DNA of 64,000 nucleotides, from the NCBI GenBank assembly GCA_916700875.1, contig CAKAKS010000068.1:32026127-32090126 (forward strand), in the 5' to 3' direction. Within the stretch, counting starts at the first letter, position 1. Each line of letters begins with the position of its first letter. Below the pieces are notes generated by a model, which was given only the letters and a program-made list of their open reading frames with translations, did not search any database and had not been told where the DNA came from. Below, piece by piece: positions 21,677-34,758 of the stretch. The translations under genes were made by a program, and so were the position numbers. Origin of the DNA: Sebastes aleutianus. Lineage: Eukaryota > Chordata > Actinopteri > Perciformes > Sebastidae.

Positions 21677-24600
21677 AGACGTAGAGTACATCCAGGCTGC
21701 AGCAGCGGGACGCCTCCCTCAGGGCGTGGTCCATTGTTTGGAAGCGTGTTTGTGTTTGTCACGCTGCAAATCTTGACGTTGTTGTTGTCTGCCCGCCCTT
21801 CACCGCCCCTCCAGCTTCATTTAAAACCACGATAACAGAGCAAGAAAGAAAGAGAAAATCTATCTCTATTTGCATGTTTAGTTATTTATGAGTCCATAAT
21901 CACGACATTAATAACATTTAAAATACTCATACAGACTGCAAGTGATATGATAAGTATTCCTGTAGCTTGGGAATGATTGTATATGGCAGAGAAGCAGCAT
22001 GTAAAATAACAAAAAACTGTTCAATGAAGATTATTTTCAGTTTATTTAATCATTAGTTTGAAGTACAGAAGACGATTCAGTCTAATCAGGGACATATTCA
22101 GAGTAGAAGAACTGTATCACTAGATTCATGAGAGTTTCCATTCATGCATTCATATGCATTGTTATCCAGCTGTACACGCCCACACAGACAGACCAGCATA
22201 AGAGCTGCTGTACTGTAGAATAGCTGAAGGAATGCCAGACATATTTTACCTTACACTTATTCTTTTGTGTTAATTATATCTTGTGTAGCTCTCTAACTCA
22301 TGATATCTCTGTGATGTGCCTCGGGGGGTTAAATATTTCTTAGTTCATATATTAGATGTGACCACCGTGCTGCAGATCCACTTTGACAAAAATATTTTTC
22401 TATATTTGAAAGATGCAGATGGATCAGATATTGTGCTCATGTTTACCTCCCTGTACGGCCTGTTCACTGATGTTTTATACTAGGGATGCACCAATACCAC
22501 TTTTTTCGGTGCGCCGGCTGAGGCGGGATCCCGGCCCAGCGGGGTCACCCACACCATCGGGGAGGTGGAGTGAAAGTAAAATGGTATCGGAACCGTTTTG
22601 CGAGTACCATCAGAGAGGGACTAAGTTAGTGTTGGTGAGTCCAGCTCTTTGCTGGTAATGAGGGCGTTCAGATTTAACTGTAAGAAGGGAACCAGACACA
22701 CTTAACCTGACTGAAGAGTAGAATCCATCTGCAGCACCTGAATATAGTCAAGCTGATCTTTCTTCTCATTTGCTGCTTCAATTTTTGTTTTATGCAGTTT
22801 TTTACATAAAAATCTGCAGCTCTGATAAACTAACCTTGCACGGCAGCTGGATTCTCGCGATGTCCCAAGAGCACATAAACATAACACCGACATAAAACTG
22901 CTACTACCTTAAGTATTCCCTTTTTGTATTTTTTTTTACAATACTCTACAAAACTCTTGGGGTTCTATTTTGAAGGAAAACTGACCTATTTTTGCTTGTG
23001 GTTAAATATCAGCAGAAGGACAGATCTTCATCTGTTTTGCTCAACACCCTGCAGACGTCACGCCATCATCTAATCTAATCTAGTGTAATCAGAAAGAATG
23101 GTGGAATTTGTCATTGATTTATGTGCAGAGACATTTTAATGGGATAGTTTCTTTTAGTTCATGTTGACACAAGGGCAGGTCGTTCTATTCCATCAATGAG
23201 GGTTGGCTGAATCACAGAAACACCTCTCACCATGATGCAATATAATTAAACTGCACCACAAACGTCAGCAACCAAAATAAAGTTGAGTCAACAGCTCTCT
23301 AAAACAATTAAAAAAAAACCTTCATGAAGGGAGGATTTATTGCAGGGCTGTTGTTTTAGACTGCATTAGTTTTAGCTAGGTGCACCTAATAAACTGGCAA
23401 CTTTATTTCGTATGCATCTTGGACTTTAGCTACACATAGAGCACTTTATATCTCTATATGATCCAACTTTTGAAGCTCGGTTTACTCTTTTTAACAGGTT
23501 GTTTCTGAAGGATTTTTACAGGTCGTAGAATCTCTAAGCTGTGTTAGAAGTGTGTCATGTTTCAGCTGAAGTTGAGACTTGATGAAAAGGGGTGTTACAC
23601 AACGACTATAGCGTGTTCAAAGATGTGATTTAACGATGATGATGGTGCTGTTGATGACAGGTTGATTGTTTTCCGTTTCACGTCATCTGATGATCACGCT
23701 CACATGTTTGTGTATTGTTGTTGAAATGACGTCAAGCTTTCATTCCTATCAGCCACACAAGAATTTAATTACATAATGACTGTTTAGTCAATGGCAGCAG
23801 TCAGCTCTCGGACAGTATTGCATTGTGACTAGATTGGTTTATGCCGTTAATGGATTATTATAAAATTCACCCAACCTGGTCTCACGACATTACACGGACA
23901 TTCAGCGTGTCATGAGTACTTGGGCTGACCCGAATGCTTCGATGCATCGAAGCTTCAACTGTTGCCATGGTAATCGACCTCCAGATCAGTATTCGAATGC
24001 TTCGTTTTTAGTTTTTTTTAATATATATATATACAGTAAGTATGTAATAATAATGCATAAATCCCCAAATAGCCCATGAAATAAGGAATAATCCTTCATC
24101 ATTATTCATTATTCCTATTCAACATGAATTATTAGTAGTTATTCCCTGACGGATATCGCTGTTTGTTATGTGTAAAGGTGCGTGTGTTTAAATTAATGCG
24201 GCAGCGGCACTGTCCCGAAGCTTCGAATACCTTTGAATATTTCTCACCGAAGCTTCAAAGCCGAAAAAAATGGAATTTGGGACAGCCCTATGCATTTTAG
24301 CCTTTTCGCGTGGACTTTTATATAACCGCTTTAAAAAAATTAAACGATTTAAATTAGATTGAGAAGGAAGGCAGATCAAATGGCGACCGATATTAAAAAC
24401 AACTGTGATTTTAAAATGATTATTAGATGTGTTCAACCTCAGCGGCAGACTCGGAACAAAGAGTTTAGGACGGCGTAGCGAGTTGAGATGCAGGACATCG
24501 CCACAAAGAACGCATTTCTCTCAGTTTGCAAGGTGCAGCTAGTTTGCTGAATGTGCAATCCCACCAGCCCTCCATCCATCTTCTATACCAAATGTCACCC

Positions 24601-27600
24601 TACATCTATAATGATGTGGAGGGCTTTCACCCCCCTCCACCCCCCCACCCAAATACCTCTGCTGGCCCCAGCCTGCTGCCAATAGAGACCCCATCACACC
24701 TCGCCCAACGCAGAGGCCTCCTCCTGAATGAAAGTGCTTGGTAATCAGAAGGAGTGGGTGAATCGATGGACTGCGCTCCTTGAAAGGAGTATGCATGTAC
24801 GTGGGACGGGGGGGGGAGGGGGAGATGGGTGACGGAGGGCAGAATGAAGCTCAAACTGATGTGAGGTCGCTGAAAATGAAGATAGCGGCGCAAGACAAAA
24901 GAGAGGGCGGGTCCAGGCGCGGAGAGGAGAATAGAGGGAAGGGAGGCAAATTGATTTGTCTGGGGGATGGGACGAGCCAGGGGAGAGAGAAGAAGGGGTG
25001 AATAAATGGGGGAAGGGTGAAGAGGAGGTGAAATGAACGTGGTGGAATAAATTGGGAGTGGAACATATTCTGCTGGGTGGCTGTAGTACTATGAATGTCT
25101 TTATCCCACAAACACTTCCTTTAAAATCCCTGAAAGACGCTCAAGTGGTTGCTTTACAGTCTCATTGTTGCTCATGACTTGTTCCGTTTCAGTTTTCCCA
25201 AACACAGAAGTCTCCATGGTTTGACCCTCAATGGCTGATATATATTTTTTTTTAAGTTTTCTGGTGTATCGATTCATGTTAAAGGGATAGTTTGGGTGTT
25301 TTGAAGTGGGGTTGTATGAGGTACTTATCCATAGTCAGTGTAGGTCGCCTAAGCCACCAGACTCCATTGGAAAAAAAACTGTAATTTTGGGGGTGGCTGG
25401 TCTACCGCTGCCTCGATCGGTTAGTTAGTTTGTGTTATTGTGTGACTTTGGTGAATCTGAACTAACCACAAGTCACACAATAACACAAACAAACTAACTG
25501 ATGGAGGCAGCGGTAGACCAACAACCCCTGTGTTCTGCAAGGTAAAATTACTGTTTTTTTCAATGGAGTCTGGTTGATTTTGGCGAGAGGCTTCAGTTCC
25601 CCGTCAGAAACATAGACTGTATAGCTGTCTCACAGCAAGGTAAACTGCGGAAAATATTCTAAATATAGCGTACACTTAAACTGACCTCAAAAATGACTCA
25701 AACTGACACGAGCTCTGTTTTTGGAGACACTTTACCCTTCTTATCCTCTTTTCAAATAATGGCGCTTTGATGCCACGCTGAACTTCACTCATTCCCACTC
25801 TCTAATTTTGACTCATTTAAGGAGCAAAATGCTATAATCGCAGCTGTCATTAAGGAGAGCAGCATGCTGCAACACTGAAAAACTCAGTAAAGTTCAGTAA
25901 AGAGAGGCAGGTTTTGATCTTCTTTAAAGCCAAAACAGATCCATTAAAATATGTCCGGATTGGCTTTGATACTTGCCACTAAAACTTACTACACATATCA
26001 GTTTTGTAGAAATGTTTACCTTGCTTTTTTACATTGCTCTGTGAGTTTTAACATTAGTGGTAGGTATTATATATCAGTATTATTGGTATGAAAGCTCTGA
26101 GCCTGTGCACAGTTTTCCATGTGTGTGCTGGAGAATCATTTGATCGTGTGATCTCACCGCTGTGTTTACCACAATGGGTGCATTTCAAGGTGATGTGGTT
26201 TTATCCGACTTCTGATCTGTGTGTGTGTGTGAGAGAGGGAGTGTAGTTCTCATAGTGTGTAAATAGAAAGTCATTGTGCTGAGGGTTTGTCATGAGTTAC
26301 ACGGTTTCTCTTGGGACTCTCTATTTGGCATTTTCTCACAATAATACAGTGCAGACTACATATTTTCACCTATATCTGACCTCACCGCTCGCTTTGTGTT
26401 CAAGGAAGAGACAGGAAAGACTGGAAGAGTGAGGTGGGATGATGTGACCCTGAGCTTTATTTAAAGGTGCTAAATTCAATATCCAGAGCATTAATATAGC
26501 AGCAAACAGCTATTGTCTATGTAAAGATATAGAGGAGTAATGTCTCTCGGATTTCAGATTGGAACCAGTCTGTTTTTTAGTCACACTCTTGAGCATTTAC
26601 ATTGTTATTTTGGTTGATTTGGTCCAGTATAAATAATGCCAGTCCATCTCATTATACATCTACATAATACCCATATATCACTCACTGAAGACTGAAGAGA
26701 CCAGCTACCTTTTACAACCCCTTGTCACTTCTAATTTGGTAGAACAAGTCTAAATTTACAGAGACGACATTATAAACTGTCCTGCAATGATTTGGACCAA
26801 AGAAAACAAACTGAAGGTAAAATTGCATCTTTAAAAACTTTAAAAAGCGTAGTGTTCATTCATCAGTCTCCTCTAATGGGAGAGTGAATCTCTGCTAACG
26901 AGGTGTCGCATGGTGATAACTGACACCACTGTCTCATCTAAATACTACTGACAGCCACAGCGCCGTCATTTCTCAGTTTTATCTTGTGAAAGTGTGGAAG
27001 TTGGCAAACAAGACCGTTAAATTGAGACAGTTCACACACTTCATTTGAGATGTTCGTGCTCGTCTTCACGGTAGTGAGGCCTGATGGGAACTGAAGTACG
27101 GCTGTGAGCTTCCTGCTCTTTCTTATTTCCTTGTTCCTCATGTCATCTCCACTACGGATGAAAAGTTCAAGTTAGTCTGTGTTCGTGGGATATTTGTGTT
27201 TCCGCTCAGCGCTCAAGAGGAGAGCAGATGGAGGGATTAGCGTTTGACGTTTATGCTGCAAGACCTCAGACCTCACTTGACCTAAAGGGGTCAGGTAGTG
27301 TCAGGCTGGGTGTCTGTGAAGTGAAAAGTTGGAGGAAAAGTATCTGCATTATTATATTATATCAGTGAGTACATACATATAAGGACATGTGTCTTTTCTG
27401 GGGCTGCTTTTGTAATGTGTTACTTATCGTTTTTTTTATATGCTTTCAGGTGGGTAAATGTCAAAGCACCTGTATATGTTATTAGGAGCGTAGTTAGCAC
27501 ATTTGTTAAGTTCCTAAGGCAGGGGTCAGAAACCTTTACTATCAAAAGAGACATTTTGGAAAAAAAATCTGTCTGGAGCTGCAAAACATTTGAGCGTTGT

Positions 27601-30600
27601 GATGAAGGTAACACAGCTTATAGTCTAAGTATATATTATATAAGTCTAATGCAGTGAGGGCCAAAGTTCAATTGTACTATGGAGTTTTAGGGCCACACTG
27701 AGAAAACAAATTGGAGATTTCCAGAATAAAGTCATAATAGTATGAGAATAAAGTCATAACTTAACGAGAAAAAAAGAAAAAAGCAAGTAAATTACTACTT
27801 AATAATATTATAAATATATATATAAATATCTGCAAATTTCCCCACTGTGGGATTAATAAAGGAACATCTTATCTTATTATGACTTTATTCTCATAATATT
27901 ATGACTTTATTCTTGAAATCTCAGATTTCTTTTTTTTCCTCAATGTGGCCCTAATACTCTGTCGTACCGTCGTACCGTTGTACCATAGACCTACAACAAT
28001 GATAAGTAAAAATGAAAATGTAAACAAAAAACAGTTAATCATTTCCATTTTTAAAAACCCACAGGGAGCCACTGGAGAGGAGCTAAAGAGCCGCATGTGG
28101 CTCCGGAGCCGCAGGTTGCTGACCCCTGTCCTAAGGCATATGACTGTTGAAAACTCTTGAAATTTAGTGCCAAACGTAATATTTCAGTTTTTCTCATTTC
28201 CACTGTCCCATCCTTGATTTTTTTACTATTATCCTGCCGTTGTGAGGGGACAGTGATACACAAACAAACTGTTTACGCTCAGCTCCGGGTTGCGAAAGCT
28301 TGAATTCTGAGAGTTTGTCATGTGTATGTGCAGAGCGTTGAGCGTTGAGGGTACCGATGTCACCTTGTGTCGTACAGACACAGCAACACGTGACCTCACA
28401 TGAATGTGAGGAATGCAGACTAATAGGGGTCAGACGAGATTCATAGGTGGCCTCCTGGTTAGTCTCGCTTTTCACCTTAGGGTGTCTGGTACCAGACTGC
28501 AGTCACATGGCTACAGGAGCAGCGGAGTCAAGGTCACATGGTGTTCGTTGGTCGCTTTGATGTTATGTGACTATGCGGCGGGAGATACGCAGTAGGGTGT
28601 ACCTCTCTCTCACTCATTTATCAACTATATGTATGTGTTAACCACACCAATACACATTGTGTTTTATGAGCATTGAATGCAACAGTAATAACAAACTTTC
28701 AAAGTCTCAGTCAAATGGTATCTACTTAGAATTGGAATTATTTGTTTTGTGTTTTCGTACATTTTTTACACAATGACGACACTGATAGTCCATTTTCTTC
28801 ATACTTATAATTAGGGATGTCACAAGAACGGATACTTTGGTACCAAGTCAGTGCAAAAATTCAGAAAATGTGGCGGTACTCGTTTTTCAACAGTACCACA
28901 GGAACCGTCAGGGCTCGAGGCTAACAGCGTCCCATCGTCCCTACATTGCCAACAACAAATCAGTGTTGATATCGGCAGGACCAGAGCTAGTCAACGTTAG
29001 CTGTTAGCTCCGTGCAGGACTGTTCTGCTTACCTGCTGCTAACAGCAAACGTTAACTAGCTCTGGTCCTGCCGATATCAACATGGGAGGTGCCATTGATT
29101 TACATTCAGGGGTTGGAAATTAACTTTTTTTGTCCACCTGCCACTGTGGCTGGTGGATTCCAAAACCTACCTGCCAGCCAATTGTTTTTTTGGCCGGTGA
29201 GTGAAGCAAATCTAGCAGCCACTTGCATATTTTACCAGCATTTGGCTGGTGGCTTGTGCTAATTTCCAACCTTGTTTATATTATGATACGTTCAAGCTCC
29301 ATTAAGTAAAACAGGAGGATTGTGCAAAGGTAAATTGTAACGTTATCATGTGCTCAAATGTAATCTTGTAAAATGTATTTTTTTGGTGAGAAACTTGAAT
29401 AAATCCAGTTGTTTGAAGGAGATGTCTTCACAGCAATATAACATAGATAAAAGAGAGGGAATTATGACCTGTTTAACTTCCTCACAAAAAACAGTATGCA
29501 AACGGTAATAAATGAGAGTATGTTGGAGTACATGGGATTTAATTATTGTTTTACTTTTGTTTTTTTATACTGTGGTATCAATTTGGTATCAAGAATCATG
29601 GAATTTCATTGGTATTGGTATCAACTACTAAATTGATACTATTCAAAATGACAGACGCAGTGTTTAGTTATACTCACCTGTCTGTCTCTCTCTCTGTCTC
29701 TCCTCAGCATACCTCCCTGTCGGCCAGCCGCTCAGAGAAGGGTACCGGCTGGTCGAGCCGTTCGCTCGGTGCCCGATGTCGCAATTCCATCGCCTTGTGT
29801 TCAGATGAGCAGCCGCACATCGGGAACTACCGGCTGCTCAAAACCATCGGCAAGGGCAACTTTGCCAAGGTCAAACTGGCACGACACATATTGACCGGCA
29901 GGGAGGTGAGTTTTTAAAGAAACCAGAAGGCAGGAGTACTGCAAAAAAAGTGTCAATACAGTCATGCACGCTGGGATTGTGAGGCTGAAGGAAAAGAGCT
30001 GAAGTAAGGTATCAAACAGGGCTTGAGAGCCAGAACAGACCAGATCCCTGTGACTCAGCCCACAGATGGAGTTTTAAAGGTCTGTTCCACTGAGTTCAGA
30101 GCAACCTTCTGTTAGCTTTTACAGCCAGACAAAACTGTCTCGTCTCACAGTCAAACTCTTTGAAGAAGGACAGTTTTTCTTTTGTGTGGGTGTATGTCTG
30201 TGTGTTTAAATACACTGTCGTCTTTCTTCTCGTAAAACCCTGACCTAGATTAGTCGGGTTAATAACTCCATCAGGCTCAGTAGAAACTTTGTGTGTCTGG
30301 ATCATGTGAGAGCCGTTGTGTTCCACCCATATAAAGCAGAAGACAGTCATATATTGGTGTTTTACAGTGGCAGTCTTTGACCGGGTCACCACATGTTGTT
30401 AAGCCTCTTATGAAGCCGTGTTGGTTTGTTTAGTGGATTTCAGCCTATGGGTTCTTTACATGTTGTTAAACACTGTGTATTTTGAACTGTTTGTCCTCAC
30501 TACAGTTTTGTTGGATTGTTTGTTTCTTATTCACCTTGGAATAATGCTAATTTTAAAGGTGCAATGAGATCTGGCCAGAATTTTAGTTTAAAACATAAAA

Positions 30601-33600
30601 AAATGAACATTATGCACAGAATGTGAAGAGGTTAGAGTGTTGTATGTATTGTGTTGCAGAGATATCTACTGATATTAGCATGCTAACCAGCTAGCCCCGG
30701 CCGTCCTGTCTTGTACCTCGAGAGGCAAGTCACTGTAGCGTCCAGTCTGCACTCAGTCTAACATGAGAGGACCAAGAAGTAGAGCTGCCCCGAGGGCTCG
30801 TCAATCTCGTTGAATGTACAGGGTCCGTGTTTGTTTTGATGGTTTGTTTATTGGATTAAATCTCAGTCGACTTGAAATTCTTCAGTTGAGCCGTTGTTTT
30901 TTTTTTTTTTTTAGAGGCTGTCTGAAGAACTTTGTGCTCTTTTAAACAGTTTAAGCGTAAACACATTGGTTGTATAGATATGAATGGTGACATGATGACG
31001 CGGCAAAAAAGTCACACCCACAAAGCATGTAAATGAGACGGGGGTCAGTGTTTCAAGACCACCTTCAACTGGGCCTTTCCAAGCCGTCCTAAAGCTGGTC
31101 GCGGTGCACATGGAGAAGTGTACAAATATTTTCGGTTCATTATGAAACTGTGGCGGACCGCATTTGACTATGTTAATGTGGTCGAAATCACCACTGAAAG
31201 TCATGCCAATGGATTTTCGGATCGCCAGAGAGTCGAGACATATGAAAAAAAAAAGAAAAGAATAGTCAAATCTTTGTATTGAACGGCCAAATCTGATTTG
31301 TTTTTGTTCATTTCTTTTTCTATTGTTTCCTCCCAGGTTGCAATAAAGATCATCGATAAAACACAACTCAACCCAACCAGCCTACAGAAGGTGAGTGACA
31401 TGTTACTGTGTGTGTGTCCATATGTGTGTAGACTTGTTTGCTAAGATGAATCAAAGACACACACATACAGATGTTTTTGGTTGTTTGGCTGATGGGTTTT
31501 TCAGCCTACGTACATCAAACTCGTGTTGATCCCTAAATTTTCTTTGAGCAGAAAATTAGCTGCTTATGATGTATTCTTTACTTTTAGTGTTTACACATCA
31601 TTGCTGTTTCCCTATTTTTTTTTTTTTTAGTGATCTCTGTCTCACCCCTGCTTACCTTTAAGCTCAGTCAGCTGGGTGTCCTAAGTGTGTTTATTTGCAT
31701 TAGTGTTGCATCATTGAGCACAGTAGCGTCTTCATGTGTTGTTTTGCCTCAGGTTGTAACTCTCAGATGACCCTTGTGTGCAGCAGTTGTGTGAACTTTG
31801 ACCTTTTGGTTGTCATGTGACGCTTAGTGTTGGGGAAGCTGTTACTGGCTGCAGGTTAAGAGCTGAAGAACATCTGCATCATCAGTTCAGGGAGGATTTA
31901 TTAAATGTTGCGTGCACAAGTGGCTGCAGGGAAAAAGCCTCTTTCCAACTTCAGCTGTTGCACTACTGTTTGATAAAGAACTTGTCTGACCAGTTTTATT
32001 TTATTTCTTTTCTAAAATCAATAAAGTTTCAAACAGACATTTCAATAAGCTGGCGAAGCATTGAGTCCACTGGAGCTAACTAGGTTAAATACTCTGAGTA
32101 ATGTACGTCACTGTGTGCTCGTCTGGGGTCATGTATTAACCTCATGTGTTGCACTCATGGCTCTAATGAGATTAAGCTCTCTCCTGTCTGAACTTGGCCT
32201 GCTGCCGCCATTTGCTTATGTGTATGTGCATGTGTTGATTGAGAGCGATCTAATGAAACGAAATTGAGTGAGAAACAGCCTCAGGGCTGCATTTTGTTTT
32301 TTTTCATTCAAGCAGTTAAAGTTGCAGTCAGTGTTTTCTCATCTGGCTTTGTTAGTGGAATATCCACCTCTGAAAATGAAGCAGTGTTGAAATATTGGTG
32401 TCTGTAATACCTGCTCCATCAGGTTTAAGACATCCTTGTGACTGTTTCATGCAATCAGTGCAGGTTAATCTTCTCTCTGATAGTTGAGGCGAAAAAGTAA
32501 ATCTTGCATCATTCGCTGGAGAAGAACATGGTGATAGTTGCAGGGTCAGAGGTGAAGCTACCAAAAGAGTCGTCACATAGTTTCTTAATGTTAAGCTATA
32601 CGAACATATGTTTAGTTTAGTTTAGATTAGTTACATCCTTTAAGAGTTATGAGTGATCCTCACGAGTGACTTAAAAAAGCTGTCGAGCCCGCTGTGATGG
32701 TAGAGAGGTGAAAAATAGAGCCTGATTTAAAATAAATAAATAAAAATACAGGAATTATTAAGAAGAACAGACTCACAAAATGTTGAAGTTGTTTTTGTTT
32801 ATTTATCTTTCATTTATTCAGGATGGACCTTGTGATTTATGATTACCTTATTTAAAAGTTCTCTGTGATATCCAGAGCATTAATATAGTATCAAACATCT
32901 ATTGTCTGTGTAAAGATGTAGAGGAGTGATGTCTACCTGAGCAGAGATGAAGTCACTCTCCCTCTGCGTGCCTTTCAGTGCATGTTAGTGCATGTGAGTG
33001 TGCCCCACTGGCTAGCTCAAGGCCGCCGCTCAGCACTGTGTTCATACGGCGGTTAAAGCTGATAACGCCGTCCCGACCAATGCCACAGAAGCGTAGCACC
33101 CACCCTCCGGTTCCATCCCAGGTTGACACTGTTAGCTCTGTCAGCACTGTTACCTTTGTTAGCACTGTTAGCACCGTTAGCTGTGAGCCGCCAGCTCAGC
33201 TGCGCCATGTTGAGAGCCATGCGGAGGCAAAAGAAATGCAACCAATTTTGCATTTAGTAGCTTTAAGATTGTTGGTTTTTCACTAAAAAAAGATGTCCGT
33301 CATATCTGAAATTGGAATATATTGTATATATTTAATAACAAAATGGTAAAGTGACTCTAGTACATTTTAGTGCCATTTTTAAAGTTTTATGCATAGTTTG
33401 ATGATTATCGGGATAATATCGTGAATCTCAAATTATCTTGGCCAACATCATTTTCATATCGTCCCATGCGTAGTTGCAGCTGAGCTAACTTTAATTTCCA
33501 TCATTAATTAATCTGCTGTTTATTTTTTTTCAACTGATTGATTCATTGTTTTGTCTATAAAATGTCAGGAAATAGTGAAAGAAGCTTTTCACAATTTCTT

Positions 33601-34461
33601 TCAAAGATCTTCTTTTGTACGACAAAACAGTCCAAAATCCAGAGAGTTTTACAATTTACAGTTTACAACGATATAAAACAGAGAAAAAACATGTTAAGAA
33701 GCTGTTGTTTAGCAATTTTGCTTGAGAATTGACTCAAATAATGAATATGTTGTCAACATAGTTTAATTGACTTTGAAATCGTACCTTTTTAAGGCATGTC
33801 CTGTAAGGCATGCTTTTTTCACCCTTTTTGTTTTCTCTGTGGTCTCTTCTCTTTTGTCATTTAGAGATAGTTTAACCTTGTGTGCAGGTTCTGTTCTCAC
33901 AGTTCATACAAGTCGCTCTTTGTTCTGCCGACCACCAAACTGTGGTCTGATTGTGAGTCTTCTCTATCAGCACCTTCACAAATGCAACAAATCCACTCAG
34001 TTACATCATCGAGATCGATACTGCATCACACACGTACGCACACAGCTAGCCTATTGATGGGTACTCAGCTGGTTAGCTAACCGGTCCGGGCTGGGTTTGA
34101 CTCTATTGATAACACAGAGTTGGGGTATTGATGGTTGTCTGGCTCTGTGTGATAGTTGGTCCACCTGGCCTAGATACCGGCAGAGTCTATCACTCTGCTG
34201 CTCTGACTATCTTCTGTTTGTTATTGTGTCCAACCAAAGTTGAAGTTGATCACTTTATATCTCAGAAATCCAATTCGACCAAGTCATAAACTACTTTTTT
34301 GTATAACTTTTCATCTTTTATAAAATACTGTTTTGCAGTTATATTCTATAAAAACGCACTTCACTGCTCAGTTAACATTGTGTCAGTGTTATCACCACCT
34401 GATAAACTATTGACTCTTTTTATCAGAGGTGAAGCCGGGGTGATGGGTGGTTATCTGTATA

Positions 34462-34542
<81 letters not shown>

Positions 34543-34706
34543 TCGTCTCTCTGTGGGAACACAGACCTTCTTCTGCTGAACAGCAGCCGTGAGATTCACC
34601 TTATTTGCCTTCTGTTCCAACAGTGAGATGCCGACTCAGTTACACCATGAATGTGCTCTTCAAATCTTTAAGCTAAGACTTTGGTTTTAACACGGCTGGT
34701 TCAGTG

Positions 34707-34758
<52 letters not shown>

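Larger units (their letters stand above)
9081..29707 (+). other. mark4: mark4 intron 1 (20.6 kb)
   Basis: It is bounded by GTAAGT and CTCCTCAG. The intron holds microsatellites, a 196-bp tandem duplication, several hAT-like and TTAA elements listed separately, and otherwise unclassified sequence (for example 9665-11020, 11830-13010, 14940-16120, 17320-17960, 20240-22480, 24300-25270). No second gene is supported on either strand. The many ORFs of 60-150 codons have no recognisable domain and no consistent splice signals. Confidence 0.85.

Noticed and set aside
34299..34620. ORFs encoding poly Val/Cys or His/Thr
   Set aside because: They are direct translations of the GT/AC microsatellite.
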